A DNA stretch of 64,000 nt from Isoetes taiwanensis. Lineage: Eukaryota; Streptophyta; Lycopodiopsida; Isoetales; Isoetaceae. The notes beneath the pieces are model-generated. The model was given only the letters and a program-made list of their open reading frames with translations, searched no databases and had not been told where the DNA came from. The stretch spans positions 186,001 to 250,000 of the forward strand of contig JAJEKV010000048.1 of NCBI GenBank assembly GCA_021234155.1, read 5' to 3'. Numbering within the stretch: the first letter of the stretch is position 1; every line of letters starts with the position of its first letter. This document shows positions 12,378 to 23,476 of this stretch, piece after piece. Both the position numbers and the translations under genes were made by a program.

Positions 12378-13015
12378 TCAGGTCCTTATAATCTGCAAGC
12401 ATGGACCTGGCAGAGGACTTCTATAGACGCCGGCTGGAGTTGTTGATGAGGAACTAGACAGGAGTGCACTCGTTGTTTTGCCCCGGATGCCCATTCGTTC
12501 TTGAATGGCAATGAACTTCTCTTCTGAAGGCAACTCCTGTTGGGTCTTGGCGGATGTTGTTGTAGGCTTCCGTGTCAGATGTTGATTGCCCCAGGCTTCC
12601 ATGTCAGATGTTGATTGCCCCATGTAATTGTTGGCTTTCTGTAGGCTGATCGCGAAGTCTTGATCTCCCAGTTGATGAAGTCATTGAGGTCCGGTTGTTG
12701 GCGTAGAAGATGCAATAGCTCATTTGCCCTGTATCCTCGTTCTCTGCACTCCGGAAGCTTTTTGATGTCATGCAGTAGGAGGTACTCTTGGCCTTTGATC
12801 ATGGTTGGAGGTAAGCTTGTGATGCCTAACCGGAGTGGGGGAGCTATCTTTGTCATCCTCAGGTCTTTGTCGAAGCTCTGAAGTTCTTGCTCAGCTTGTT
12901 GCCGCTCTTGGATGGGGTCAACGTCGATGAGGTCTTCGATGTCATAACCCCGCCCTCCTCCTTCTTCCTCCAGTTCTGAGCCTTCATACTCTAGGAGTAA
13001 CTGGTCTTCTACCAA
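12378..13015 (-). CDS. Unassigned ORF upstream of gag in element A
   Basis: Two overlapping minus-strand frames (13015-12575 and 12623-12378) are open between the leader dyads and gag. The first is acidic (EYEGSELEEEGGGRGYDIED) and contains LLHLLRQQPDLNDFINWE. The second contains IQERMGIRGKTTSALLSSSS. A similar phrase, ATQERIETGGKTTTTLQPSS, opens an ORF at 25226 in element B at a comparable distance from that element's dyads. This supports a shared family gene, probably a Gag N-terminal or accessory region. I recognise no enzymatic motif. A short direct repeat (CTTCCATGTCAGATGTTGATTGCCCC-like) at about 12568-12620 lies at the frame overlap. Confidence 0.4.
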
Positions 13016-13572
13016 GGAGGCAGGGGCTCTATGTTCAATGGCTGGATAGAGAGTTCCCCTATTTGGGTTTGGGCTCGGTGAACCAAAAATATGGCTACAG
13101 CAGTGGTGTAGGAGAAGTCCCGTTTCCTATTTACTGACATAGTTATATAGTCTGGCATGCAAGCAGGAACTTATATCAAGTTCCTTTTGAAAGACTGTGA
13201 AGACTGAGTTGACGTCTGCTTCGGCTACATGAGCAGTGGTGCTATACCATCGCCTGAAGGATGAAGTGGCCATGATGCTGATGTGAACGGGGTTATCAAA
13301 CAGATGTATGAGCGCCTCAGAGATTGAAAAGATCGTCTTTGAGTGAGGAGTGAAACTGTAGGCTGCAAATGAGGGTTATGTGTGTATATATAGGCAGAAC
13401 CCTAAATTTTGAAATTTTTAAGGTTTGGAAAAATCTATTATTTTGAGGTCTAATTAGATGTTTCTCAGGTAGTTTGTGAACTTGTAAAAGACTTTCTAAT
13501 GATCCTATTGCAATAAATTTCATCTAATTTGGAGGTGTTTTGGATAAGTTATGGTTGTTTAAAATCTGACTA

Positions 13573-13635
13573 CTCACACAGTGTGTGAGAGGCTCGAGCT
13601 AAATTTTAGCTAAGGCCCTGGGCACACTCTGTGAG
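13573..13635. repeat. 63-nt imperfect palindrome, distal copy, element A leader
   Basis: Arms CTCACACAG and CTCTGTGAG enclose a core AGCTAAATTTTAGCT. Outer and inner parts pair well, with mismatches between. An equivalent dyad begins exactly 200 nt further on (13773). The same pair is found in element B. Confidence 0.85.
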
Positions 13636-13772
13636 CGCCTGTTTGGGTCCTACAAGACTTCAAAAATTTGGTATGAAGGTAGAACCTTATTTATCTCGAG
13701 GAATTAAGCGGGGATATGCCCTTAGTTTCTCATTTTGGACTTGATGTTTAGGTGTAGATCCGTGGTCAAATA

Positions 13773-13835
13773 CTCACACAGTGCACTAGAGTCCCGAGCT
13801 AAATGTTAGCTAAGGCCCTGGGTGCACTTTGTGAG
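13773..13835. repeat. 63-nt imperfect palindrome, proximal copy, element A leader
   Basis: This is the second dyad of element A, starting 200 nt after the first. Its core is AGCTAAATGTTAGCT, and the right arm GCTAAGGCCCTGGG is nearly identical to that of the first copy. By analogy with element B, the primer site should lie about 200 nt to the right, but none is recognisable there. Confidence 0.85.
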
Positions 13836-14156
13836 TAGCAAGGCTACATTTGATCACCTTTTATTCGATTAACTAAAACAAAACGTGGATGCTACTATTC
13901 TGATCAATTTTAAAGACATTATAGCAACACTTAACTTATATTAACCAACTTTGTGTTATAAAATTTTACAGTTCTACATATTTTACAACTTCTATACAAT
14001 TTGGCAGTCCTCCTTCTTGATGAATCTGGCTAGCTTCATATCTCTAGGCATGCAAGTTACTCTTTTAGCATGAAGAGCACATGCTAGAGAGTCCTCAAAA
14101 TGATGTAACCAGCCTCTGCTCCGCTGCTTCTTGTAATGCGAGCAACATATCGTCTG

Positions 14157-14399
14157 TTACTCACTTCTTCTTGTCAAAATCCTGCAAGATCTCCTTGGTA
14201 TCAGAAGTCCATAGCTCCTCTGGAAGTGCCGAATCTCCCCGGCAGCTTTCGCGAAGTATGAATCTTTGTTCCTCTTCATGGGCTTCTTTGGTGGTGCTGG
14301 TCTTTTTGGGGGTGGCTTCAGAGTGTTTTTCTTCGTGGGCCCAACCTGGATATAATACTTTATGCGTCTCCTCCAATAAAACGTGATCTTCATGACCAT
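14157..14399 (-). pseudogene. Possible frameshifted continuation of the basic ORF
   Basis: Two overlapping minus-strand frames are open here. One has KEAHEEEQRFILRE and LWTSDTKEILQDFDKKK, then a stop followed by [15 protein letters not shown]. The other has RPAPPKKPMKRNKDSYFAK. Either could continue the 14412-15119 ORF after a frameshift near 14400. Charge and composition match the upstream ORF, but no family is recognised. Confidence 0.3.
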
Positions 14400-14411
14400 C
14401 GCTAGGAGTAT

Positions 14412-15119
14412 TTATATCGTTCCTTTCACATACCAGACCTTGTGTTCTTCATAATACTTGGCGTAAGTCTCGTACACCTTCATGTACTCCTTGTACTCTG
14501 CAATCTTCTTCTTGTACTCTCGCTCAGGCTTGAGTACATATGACCCTCGTGCTGGCTTGTTTGGCATCTTGGGGTCTGCAGTTGCTTTCGGCCAGGCTGG
14601 ATAGGGAGGTGGTGCCGCTACTTCTTGATACTCTGGATTCGAGGGCCCTATTTCCTCTATGTGCCGGGATATCCTCCGCGCATCGTCCTCTGACTCAGAG
14701 TCTGAAGATGAAGATGGGGGTCTGTCGGGCTCTCTCTCCGTGATCTTCACCCCCTTACTGGACGTCTTCTTCGTCTTCCTTTTTGGCATTTTCTTTGGGA
14801 ATGGATCCTTGCCCTTCTCGGCCTGTTGAGTTCCTCCTTCTCTGCTAATCTTCGTTTCTTCTCTTTTTTTTTCTCTTGCTAATCCTCCGATGGTGATGAG
14901 CCTCCTTCTCTGCAGTTTGTTGGTCTTGGTCCTCGTCAACATGTTTCTCATCCTGCTGGATCTCACGGTTCTGTTGCTTTGTGTCTTCTTCTTCTTCCGT
15001 CTCTGTTCTTCATTCTCTAGTGTTTTGTTGCTCTCGATCTTGGTTCTCTGAGTTTTGTTTCTCTGGGTTTCCATAACCACTCTGACGGTTTGTTTGGTGC
15101 GAGCCATATCTTCTATCAC
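14412..15119 (-). CDS. Highly basic ORF with a histone H3-like N terminus
   Basis: This 235-codon frame is the longest single-frame ORF of the left half. The second Met, at 15107, starts MARTKQT, identical to the first seven residues of histone H3 including the K4 context. The next region is rich in K, R, Q and T. Residues near 95-150 are KRKTKKTSSKG and an acidic SSSSDSESEDD run, followed by a proline-rich stretch (APPPYPAWP). The C-terminal 45 residues are helical and charged (YKEYMKVYETYAKYYEEHK). No catalytic domain is seen. Its position next to element A on the same strand suggests a transposon ORF, but it lies beyond the expected primer site. The function is unknown, and chromatin mimicry is only an idea. 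Confidence 0.4.
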   Translation of the reverse strand: MIEDMARTKQTVRVVMETQRNKTQRTKIESNKTLENEEQRRKKKKTQSNRTVRSSRMRNMLTRTKTNKLQRRRLITIGGLAREKKREETKISREGGTQQAEKGKDPFPKKMPKRKTKKTSSKGVKITEREPDRPPSSSSDSESEDDARRISRHIEEIGPSNPEYQEVAAPPPYPAWPKATADPKMPNKPARGSYVLKPEREYKKKIAEYKEYMKVYETYAKYYEEHKVWYVKGTI

Positions 15120-15199
15120 CTTGATCGCCTCACTGCGCCCTAAATTCGCCTTCTTGGACAGAGCTTGACAGTCGAAAAAAAAAAGTACAAATGAGGAAC

Positions 15200-16600
15200 C
15201 CTAGAGATCTATTTATAGGTTTGAGAGTTTTAGGGTTTCTACTTGAAATTTTCGTATTATCTAATTATTTAAAACATTAATGGCGTTTTCCTTCGTTTCA
15301 ACGATTAGAAGGAAAACGAACTTCTAGAACTACGGAGTTGGTTAGCATTTCAGTTAGCATTTCAGTTAGCTTGTCTTTTCCTTCCCATTCCATATTTAGT
15401 TCTTTCTCGTCCCTTTCTTCCTCATCAGCCTTCGTGCATCCTCCTTTCCTTTCCTGGCGTTGGACCCCATCCCCCCACCCCTTTATGCCCATTAGTGGAC
15501 TTTAGTTGTGTAACTAACACTTTCTTAGAGGCCTTGTGCCTGGTGGAGGCTTTCATACCTGGTTGAGGCCCTTGTGCTTAGTTGGAGGACTTTGTATCTG
15601 GTTGAGGCCCTCGTGCCTGGATGGAGGCCCTCGTGCCTGGTTGAGCCCTAGTGGCTTTTGGTTCCTTTCTTTTTGTGTGCAGGTGAGCAGTAATGAGCGT
15701 ACTTTTGGCATTTTGGACAAAGACATTAGTTTTGGAGGCAAAAAATGAAGATTGTTTATTCAAATATGAGTCCATAAGCTGCTACTTCTTGTTAAATGTA
15801 TTTTTACTCAACAAGGCTTGTCAGCATGAGGGTATAGAGTCTATTATATTTTGACCCTAGCATAGATTAGTGATACCATTATTGTCAGGGTTTTTCCTCG
15901 AAAACCCGAAAGGGCGAGGTTTTTTAATCCCGGCCATAATGGTCTCACTATCTGGGTCCCAATATGTATTTGTGTTGAGTTTTGATTATGAAAGGAGATG
16001 CCCGATAGCATCCTCCTTTCCTTTCCTGGCGTTGGACCATTCTCCCTTGTTGCTGCCGATTTTGGTCTGCCAAAGTTTCGTGGCTTGCACAACAGTTTCG
16101 TGGCTTGCATCTGTTTTCGTGCCTTGCTGCCACAGACCAACCTCTTTTCTTTTTTACAACAATCCCCTGCCTTCCCGAGTTTTTTCGTTGGTTCTTCAAC
16201 TATTCTCAAGTAAAGGGCTTGCTTTGCTTCACGCCTCTTCTCTTGTAGTTTGCTGCATTCTATGGCTCCAAAACCCGGTGCAAAGCTTAGGAGGAAGCAA
16301 GCCGATTCTGAGCAAGTTCCAGCAGCATGGCTTAAAGCCATGGAAAGCAGGCTTGAGGCTAAGTTTCATGATCTGAGCGGTTCTAAGAATGAGATTGCTG
16401 CTTTGGAATCCAACACACTCACCCCGGTTTTTGGTCCATTGTGGAAAACATCAGTTTTGGTAGGTCTACATGTCCTGTTTTCAAAGACTCCTACATGTGG
16501 ACTTGTGGAGGTATGGTTTTGTTCGATAATGGTGTTCTTTTTTCAGTGGACTAAAACATCCACTGTTGTTTTGTAGTTTCCTCTATGGTGACATGTCATT
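15200..16600. other. Low-information region with short repeats and a small ORF
   Basis: Copies of a GGTTGAGGCCCT / CTCGTGCCTGG phrase are tandemly arranged at about 15537-15650. A 29-31-bp segment containing CATCCTCCTTTCC occurs near 15434 and again near 16008. TTTCGTGGCTTGCA is repeated at 16076-16110. A plus-strand ORF starting MAPKPGAKLRRK at 16262 has a short helical, charged stretch (WLKAMESRLEAKFHDL) resembling the start of plant Gag proteins, but it ends soon after. No intact gene is visible. Confidence 0.4.
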
Positions 16601-16614
16601 TTATAATACAATCC

Positions 16615-17002
16615 ACTGTAGGAAAGAATACTTGAATTTCGACATGTCTAATAATTCTATTGTCACATGTCTTTATAGATGTAGGAAAGAATATTTGATT
16701 CTCTACATGTCCTATGCTTCCATTCACATGTCTTTATAGTAGTAGGACAGAGTACTTTATTTACTAAAGCATTGTAGGAAAGAATACATGAATTACGACA
16801 TGTGTAATACTTCTATTGTCACATGTCTTTATAGAAGTAGGAAAGAATACTTGATTCTCTACATGTCGTATGCTTCCATGTCACATGTCTTTATAGTAGT
16901 AGGACAGAGTACTTTATTTGCTAAGGCATTGTAGGAAAGAATACATGAATTACGACATGTGTAATACTTCTATTGTCACATGTCTTTATAGAAGTAGGAA
17001 AG
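16615..17002. repeat. 156/157-bp tandem repeat, about 2.5 copies, truncated by element B
   Basis: The phrase TGTAGGAAAGAATAC recurs at about 16617, 16773 and 16930. Each unit holds two related halves, each with GTAGGA and several ACATGT sites. The third copy stops abruptly at 17002, where the LTR of element B starts. The array does not resume after the other LTR at 28345. Confidence 0.8.
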
Positions 17003-18499
17003 TGTGACGTCCCCTACTCGTATACGGTGCACTCATCGTATACAAACAGGAGTTCATCCCCTATACCAGCTCCACGCTGATACAAGGCCCTCCACACATC
17101 ACTGCAATCCAGTGGGAAGAATGAAGGTGTCATTTACCCTGTCTCCCTCAAAGCCTACCTAGCTGTGGAAGCGTAAACATATGTAAGTACATATACATCA
17201 AAGCACATCATGACCATCTCGAAGGATGGCTCACCACATATCTGCATAGACAAAGATCAGCACAATACAAAGGAAGTTCCTACCCAAGGCTCAGACACAG
17301 GGATAGACTGACAAGCTTGGGCCTCCAGAGTTCATTGCAGACATAATCATGACAATGGATTGGGCTGGCATAAGAACATGGCATTGGGTTGTCCACTCCA
17401 TCCGCCCCTCCTGTGCACACTTTGCAGAGTAGGTTGAAGAGTGTTGGGACCTGACTGTAGCCCGCCGGGTGCATAGCCAAAGGGGCTATTCCTGGGTTAC
17501 ATCTCCCCAGTCCCGATGGGGCAGGTAGGGATCACTCCCTCCAGAGATCTACATGCTGACCCAAGGTGACTAGAGGGCCACTGCCCTTATTGACTTAACC
17601 CTTTGGAAGGTGAACTCCACCCCCGGTGTCGAGCCCATGCCTTACCCACACTCGGTGGCAAGCCATTAGACCTAGTCACTCGATCCCGGTAGGCCTTACA
17701 CACCGGAGGGATCGGTCAAGGGTCAACACGAACCTCATTCTAAGCCAGTCTGGCCCCTTCACCCACAACCAGGTGGGGTTCTTGTGCACAGGCCGAATTC
17801 TAGTAATGCACTAAGAGGGACTAGCTAGGAGCATCATCTACTAAGCTTTAGGTCTCTACCCCCCTTCCCAATACAATGAGTCCACAGAATACATCCGTCC
17901 ATCATATCATCATAGAACTAAAGAATAAGAACTAATCTATATCATACATAGAGTTAGGTTCTTTAGTTAGAGTCAATCTCAGGATCCGCTTGGCTACTAA
18001 GGGTGATTTAATAGGCTAAACCCTCTTTGGTTGAAGGCTGGAATAAGGTTTAGGCTATTCAATCGACCAAATACCTGATCCCTGGTTCTCCTCTCGATCC
18101 GGCGCCCATGTCTCTCGCCCCGGGCCGGGGATGCGGTCGGAAGGATGATCGACAATTTGAAGCGACCGGCAGATCGTGGGAGTTGGAATTGACTCCTCGG
18201 CGGCGAATCGGAGCTCCGGAAGGTCGTGGGCTTAAAAAGGGAAAGTTAGGGTTTGGTGCCTTATGTAGGCTATCGGTTAGGTTTAGGGTTTCCATGACCC
18301 TTGGTCTACCTTTAATGGGTTAAAGGTCTAAAAGTGCGCAGCGCATTGCTAAGTGTGCGCACCATTGCAAGTTGCCCCTAGGGCGACCTTGCTTGGGTAC
18401 ACGCCGGCACAGACACGTCGATTGGACGGCGATAATGCACGTGGTGATTGCGCAAAGCGGTATCGTCTTGAGACCGTATATCGTCATTGGAACGCCACA
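17003..18499 (-). repeat. 3' LTR of element B
   Basis: It starts TGTGACGTCCCC on the plus strand and ends AACGCCACA, so on the element strand it runs TGTGGCG...GTCACA. It matches 26842-28345 along its whole length, with long identical blocks broken by small block changes. A third, partial relative is at 39436-39875. Confidence 0.9.
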
Positions 18500-18513
18500 T
18501 TCTCCCCCACCTT
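18500..18513 (-). other. Polypurine tract of element B
   Basis: On the minus strand AAGGTGGGGGAGAA directly precedes the 3' LTR start TGTGG. This is the expected place and composition for the plus-strand DNA primer of LTR elements. Confidence 0.8.
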
Positions 18514-18599
18514 GAAATGATCGTCCAGCAAACATCGCGGGTCTCCCACCTTGGAATCTTCCTAACCCGCAATCAACCCGATGCATACGATATACTACT

Positions 18600-19120
18600 A
18601 TAATACTTACACATTTATTAAGATTACCTTAAGGTAATATTTTTAAATCATTATTACGCCATTACATTATCAAATAACTTGTCAAATCGTAACTTCTATT
18701 AAAACAAGGTACTTATTAGTCTCCAATTATCTCAACATTTAGTTTATCACAATTTAACACTTTCATATACAATTATTATTTAAGGTGCTCTTCATTCCTT
18801 GCAACACATTCCAACAAAATTTGTGTTGCAAGTCTTTGCACCTTAAAATCCTGTATTAATTTTACAATATCTATAATTACATACTTACTATCTTAATTAT
18901 TAGAATTACTCTAAGGTAATGTTTAAGACATTCTTGTACTATTTCATTATCCAATTAACTTATGATTTCATAACTTAATCCACGCAAGGTAATTATTAAC
19001 CTTACTTAATACAACATTTAAGTTTATCAAAGTTTATCAATTTCATACAAAATTTACACTTCTAAGGTACTCTTCATCCCTTGCAACACGTTATAACAAA
19101 ATTTGTGTTGCAAGTCTTCG
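18600..19120. repeat. Diverged 282-bp tandem duplication containing a conserved hairpin
   Basis: Two AT-rich units with a period of about 282 share CTCTTCAT-CCTTGCAACAC and AATTTGTGTTGCAAGTCTT. Each holds a hairpin: 18798-18808 pairs with 18822-18832 (11 bp), and 19080-19089 with 19105-19114 (10 bp). The stems are perfect although the loops and surroundings have drifted. A partial third unit is visible near 19705. The region lies just inside the 3' LTR of element B. Confidence 0.75.
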
Positions 19121-19590
19121 AGATTCGACCACCTCGTGGCCCTCCAGAGCGCTCTTATTGGCCTGCAGGTCAACACTACGTTATTACCATTTATATTAAT
19201 TAAAATTTTGGTTATATGGTGACCACCCCACCTATCTACATGAATGCATGGCTAATCTCCCGGCGTAGGAAGAGGATGATTCTTCCATCGTGGCCGAGGA
19301 GAGCCGGCCCTATAATGCCTGTATGCCGCTCATGCCTACACCTTTAGTTGCCCAGCGTGGAGGATAGGTCCTTCCCAGATATGGGGCGTGAAGGCCGATT
19401 CCTCCTATCAAAGCATATATGGGGCTAGAGGTGCTTTTCCTATCAATGCATTCCTCAATGACCTCCTTTCTCTTCGAGGTCGTCTACTTCGTGGGACGTA
19501 TAGACTTTCCAAAGCGGAATGGTCATGCCTACATTGACATTACACACGTCCTAGAGATCACCGTAGTAATCTCATCATCGCCGGTAACAA

Positions 19591-19623
19591 CGCATGCAAC
19601 CCTTACCTCATAGGTTGCATGCG
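19591..19623. repeat. Perfect 11-bp hairpin in the 3' part of element B
   Basis: CGCATGCAACC at 19591-19601 is the exact reverse complement of 19613-19623, with an 11-nt loop. It shares the GCAAC core with the hairpins at 18798 and 19080, although the flanks are unrelated. Confidence 0.75.
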
Positions 19624-21895
19624 TAGATTATACTTAACTAGGCAAGCTATAGATCTACACAAATCGACATGCCTGAGCCGATTTTTGCTGGCTCCTTTAA
19701 TGCATGTGATTTACATAATTACCCTAAGGTAATATTTATGAATTAACATTATCATAGTAAATGATGCACTACTTCCGATAATACAATTATATTTACTCTA
19801 AGCTTTACAATATTTAATTACTTTTAGATCGCGATTATTTAAACAATAACCCTGATTTTAGACCTATTGTTACATAGAGAAGGTTTTAATTATCATACAC
19901 AAGAATTAGATGTGCTTCTTATTCTCTTCCTTGGGTCTTGCATTACCCTTGGAAGTATATCCCTAAGATGCACTTAAGTATATCCGAATTCTATTTTCTA
20001 TTTATATTTATAAGGACCCCGAGGTCATATAGCTATCCTTGGAAGGAATTTCATCCTTGCGAAGGATTAATTAACATGCTACCTCCATTATCGTTGTTAT
20101 TTAACTTATTTCGGTATGATACATATACGTACAGTAATTTCTATGCAATTATTAGGATCTATATTTAACTTATCTATAAGATACATTAAAGCTTATAATA
20201 CATGCACACGCCTTACTTAAGGCTAGAATGCATCCACCCATTGAGCCGACGTCGAGTAATTTGGAGATGACTTGGTCGTTGCGTTGCTCCCATAGTTTTG
20301 CTCCACTTCATTGGTGTAGTTAGCTACTACTTCAGTCTCGCACGTTGAAGGCCTCCTGAGCACTAAGGTATCTATCTATCTTACGCTCTATTCGCTTCGG
20401 CCATTGCCGGAGTGAACTCTATTCTACGGTCGGTCAATTCGATGCAAGTACGTTCAATCATAAGATTGAGCCCTCCCACTTTCTTCGAAAAGAAAATGGT
20501 CCTGCACCCCTTCAATGACGTTGTACACAACGTCATATCTATTCTCTCCCCTTAAGAGGTTATATGCTTGTTACTTAGCACATTAATTTACTAGCCTTAG
20601 CTACATATATAACCATCTAAGATGGATGCACATATTATGTTATCATTTATTTCAATATAGTTATGGGTTACCTACTTAGTTAGAACGATTCCAAACTACA
20701 AGGTTTTGTCATTATGACAATTCCTTTTGTCTCAAAAGACTATTTGATTACTATAATTCTTATTTTAGATGTACCTTACATGTATTATTCTTTTATATTC
20801 TAGAGATTTCCCCTTTCTTAGTTATTTAAATTCTTGGAATATTCCTACCAATCGAATTGATGTCGTCGTAACAAGTTGGCCGGACTTGTTAGATTACTTC
20901 TTTTCTTTCGGTTGGATTATTCTTTTGGAGGTACTAGATTTATACATGGTCAACAATTATCCTAGTAATGATTCCTTCTTAGCGAGGTGATCAATCTCAC
21001 CAAGTGGTTTCAATATGTTGGATGTCTGTTAACAATCGTGTATAATTTTAGTTACTCCTATGCGTTTCCTTCCCAATATTTGACGCTTAGCTCAATATTG
21101 GGGCAATCCTTTCGGCGAGAATGTCTAACAATGCCTTCTAATCCCAATATGGATGTTACCATCCCTACATTTAACCTACTAGGCCCCATGGCCTTAGATG
21201 CTTGAGCTTGCTAGAAGCTCATCCACTCGTTGCCTGCTTGAAATAGCAAGGTAACGTTCTTCCGAGTCGCTCGATACTTCAGTCTCCTTGACGGTGGATC
21301 CTCTTTGATGTAGAGGTTGACTTTTTTCGTTATAAGCCTCTCATTGCTGGTGGCTTGCTGGTGTAGTTGATCACTTGAAATCTTCTATGCCTCTTTTCAA
21401 AAGCCTGAAGGTGGCGCCGTTGAAAAAAAAGGTTTTTCATCTTGAACTCTTTGTCTTGGCAGCTAACGACTCTGTATCCGATATTGTTTCTTCGACTCCA
21501 TCGATGTCTCATACGTCGAGTCCTCTTGTCGCTATCGTGTTGCCCGAAGAGTGTTGAGGATGTGGATTGCTTCACCCCTGCAAATTGCCTAACATCTCTT
21601 CTTTTGATCTATTATGCTATGGGAGGGAAGGAATAACAGGGGAACTATACATGCAAAACATATAGCTTACATAATTACAATTACTACTAGCGCTATTAGG
21701 TCCCCCTTGTGCCTCCCTCCGAGTTGCACACCTATTCCTTGGCAATGTCATCGGTGTTCCTCCCGGTGCAATGGTGCTGACGATCCATATCCTCCTATTT
21801 GTACGTCAGCTCGTACTCTGGGGTAACTTGTTGATGTACTTGGGCCCTCCGATGTTTGTCGGCTATGGCACAACATGCTTTGGATCACATTCTAA

Positions 21896-22614
21896 CTAAA
21901 GGTGTGCTGGTCGTTGATGCTTCAACATTTCGATTACCGCTTCTCGATCCCGTTTCTCGGCGTAATTATCCCCCTTCATGATACTCGAAGCTATTTGAAG
22001 GCGTCTCTTGAGAATGCTTGTGATTCCTTTGGCTATACTCCTCTGGAGTTGTTCTCTTCTGCAGTTGTTCTTTGAATCGTCCATCCTTGGGTTCACCAAG
22101 TTGCATGCAAGTCCACGTGCAAGTCATCGGCTCGCCTCGCCTAGTTGCTTCTCCATCGAGCTTCCAAACTTCCTTGTTTGATCCCCTCGATCACATGGCT
22201 TGGACGTTGTCACGTTCCACTATGCCGTCTTCTTGTCTTGAGGTACCTTCCGGTGGCTTTGATTGTGCTCGTCAGTTTTGATCCTCCTGTTGCCTCTAGG
22301 GAGCTCGTGGAAGAGGTCGGTTTCTAGCACTTCTCCAGCTTTCAGTTCCTGACCTTTGTCCCTCTATGCATGTCGGTCTCTCTGTCAAGTAAAGCATCAT
22401 GGCTCTCCTCTCTGCTGGCTATGTTGTCCGGGTGATGGATCCTTATATCTGCGCAGCTTGACCCTTGAGTTGAAGAAGTACCTGCCTTAGATATACTCTT
22501 GGCGTTGAATAGCCTGGCTATTATCTTGAACTCTCTTTTCGCCGAAGGTGCTTCAGTTGCTATCCTTGTCGTTAAGGTGTCGAATGCTTCTACCTTGGGC
22601 GTTTGATGTCCCAC
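21896..22614 (-). CDS. Candidate ORF remnants in element B
   Basis: Two minus-strand frames (22614-22342 and 22099-21896), interrupted by stops, are charged and coding-like in composition. One contains EFKIIARLFNAKSISKAG and the other ITSILKRRLQIASSIMKGD. They lie mid-element on the element strand, where gag would be expected. I do not recognise a domain. They may be a highly diverged Gag or non-coding filler. Confidence 0.25.
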
Positions 22615-22765
22615 ATGTCGGAGATACGATCGGCTTCTTTTCTTCTAATTAGTGGTAGGAGTACCTGACGAAGCCATCACCTAGTTGTTGAAGGCATATC
22701 TCCTCGTCGCAATGCCTTTCGTAACTGCCTCTCCATCTACTACACGTGTCATAGCGCATCACCCT

Positions 22766-23476
22766 CAGGGTAGCCCTTAAGGACGAAAGTTCGCCAAAAG
22801 GCTATTTTTTAAGGGTATCGAGAAATTTTGACGCTATGGTTTAGTAGGGTGCATTATAGATGAAAAAAATAAAATTAGCCAACTTTTCTACAAACAAATC
22901 GCGCTCCACATGAAAATTCGCCACATCTACTAAGTGTCATAACTATGGATTTGCCTTATCCTCTACCCCCCTTCTCGAATATTTCTTAAGGAATCGCCTA
23001 ATATTCTAGGCTTTCTACATAACCTAATCTATTCTCCATATCCATCCAGGTACATATGACAATTTTAAGAGTTATTTTTGTAGCTATTGTGTTTCAAACA
23101 CTTCTAAGGATGCACTGGAGAGCATTGTTTTTACAGACCTCCCTTTTAATAGATTTGTTTTATCTACAAGGATAAGCCACGTTCACATTTGCAAAGGTTA
23201 AGTTGTGGTATTGCATCATGCAACTATAGTTATAATGCATTTGTGTCCTTGATTAAATATGGATGCCGGTGAATAAAATTTCACCATAGAAATTGCACTT
23301 GGAAAATAAAGACACTTAAATCTTGGCAAAATAATATTGGCCATGATTCGCCTAGATTTCTATAAAGAACATTCATGTCTAGAAAACATTCGCCAGCATA
23401 ACTAATCTTGCAACTCTATTATTCGCCTGACCTTCTAAATTATGCAAAGACAAATTTGGCCTTAAGGGCAACCCTG
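22766..23476. mobile_element. Non-autonomous hAT element inserted in element B
   Basis: The left end CAGGGTAGCCCTTAAGG and the reverse complement of the right end, CAGGGTTGCCCTTAAGG, differ at one base. The flanks carry an identical 8-bp duplication ATCACCCT at 22758-22765 and 23477-23484. An 8-bp duplication and CAGGG termini define hAT. The 711-bp interior has no transposase. It contains repeated TTCGCC motifs near 22800, 22917, 23348, 23389 and 23423, plausible subterminal transposase sites. The element is AT-rich compared with the surrounding sequence. It must postdate element B. Confidence 0.9.

Larger units (their letters stand above)
9470..13835 (-). mobile_element. Element A: decayed Ty3/gypsy retrotransposon fragment
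   Basis: On the minus strand the order is leader with two dyads (13835-13573), an unassigned ORF (13015-12378), Gag core (11301-10832), a zinc-knuckle remnant (10681-10570), protease (10540-10030) and the first reverse transcriptase blocks (9830-9470). The order protease then RT, and the RT sequence itself, are those of Ty3/gypsy. The copy is cut off inside RT near 9470, so the rest of RT, RNase H, integrase and the 3' LTR are absent. No LTR or primer site could be found upstream of the dyads. Frameshifts separate nearly every domain, so the copy is dead. The paired dyads and a short shared protein phrase link it to element B. Confidence 0.7.

Noticed and set aside
14192-14208. TTGGTATCAGA as a plus-strand primer binding site
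   Set aside because: No LTR end lies next to it, the orientation is opposite to element A, and it falls inside a coding-like frame; a 10-11-base match can occur by chance.
15844-16376. Opposed ORFs of 165 and 168 codons as genes
   Set aside because: Both strands are open over the same DNA, composition is low-information and no motif is recognised on either strand.
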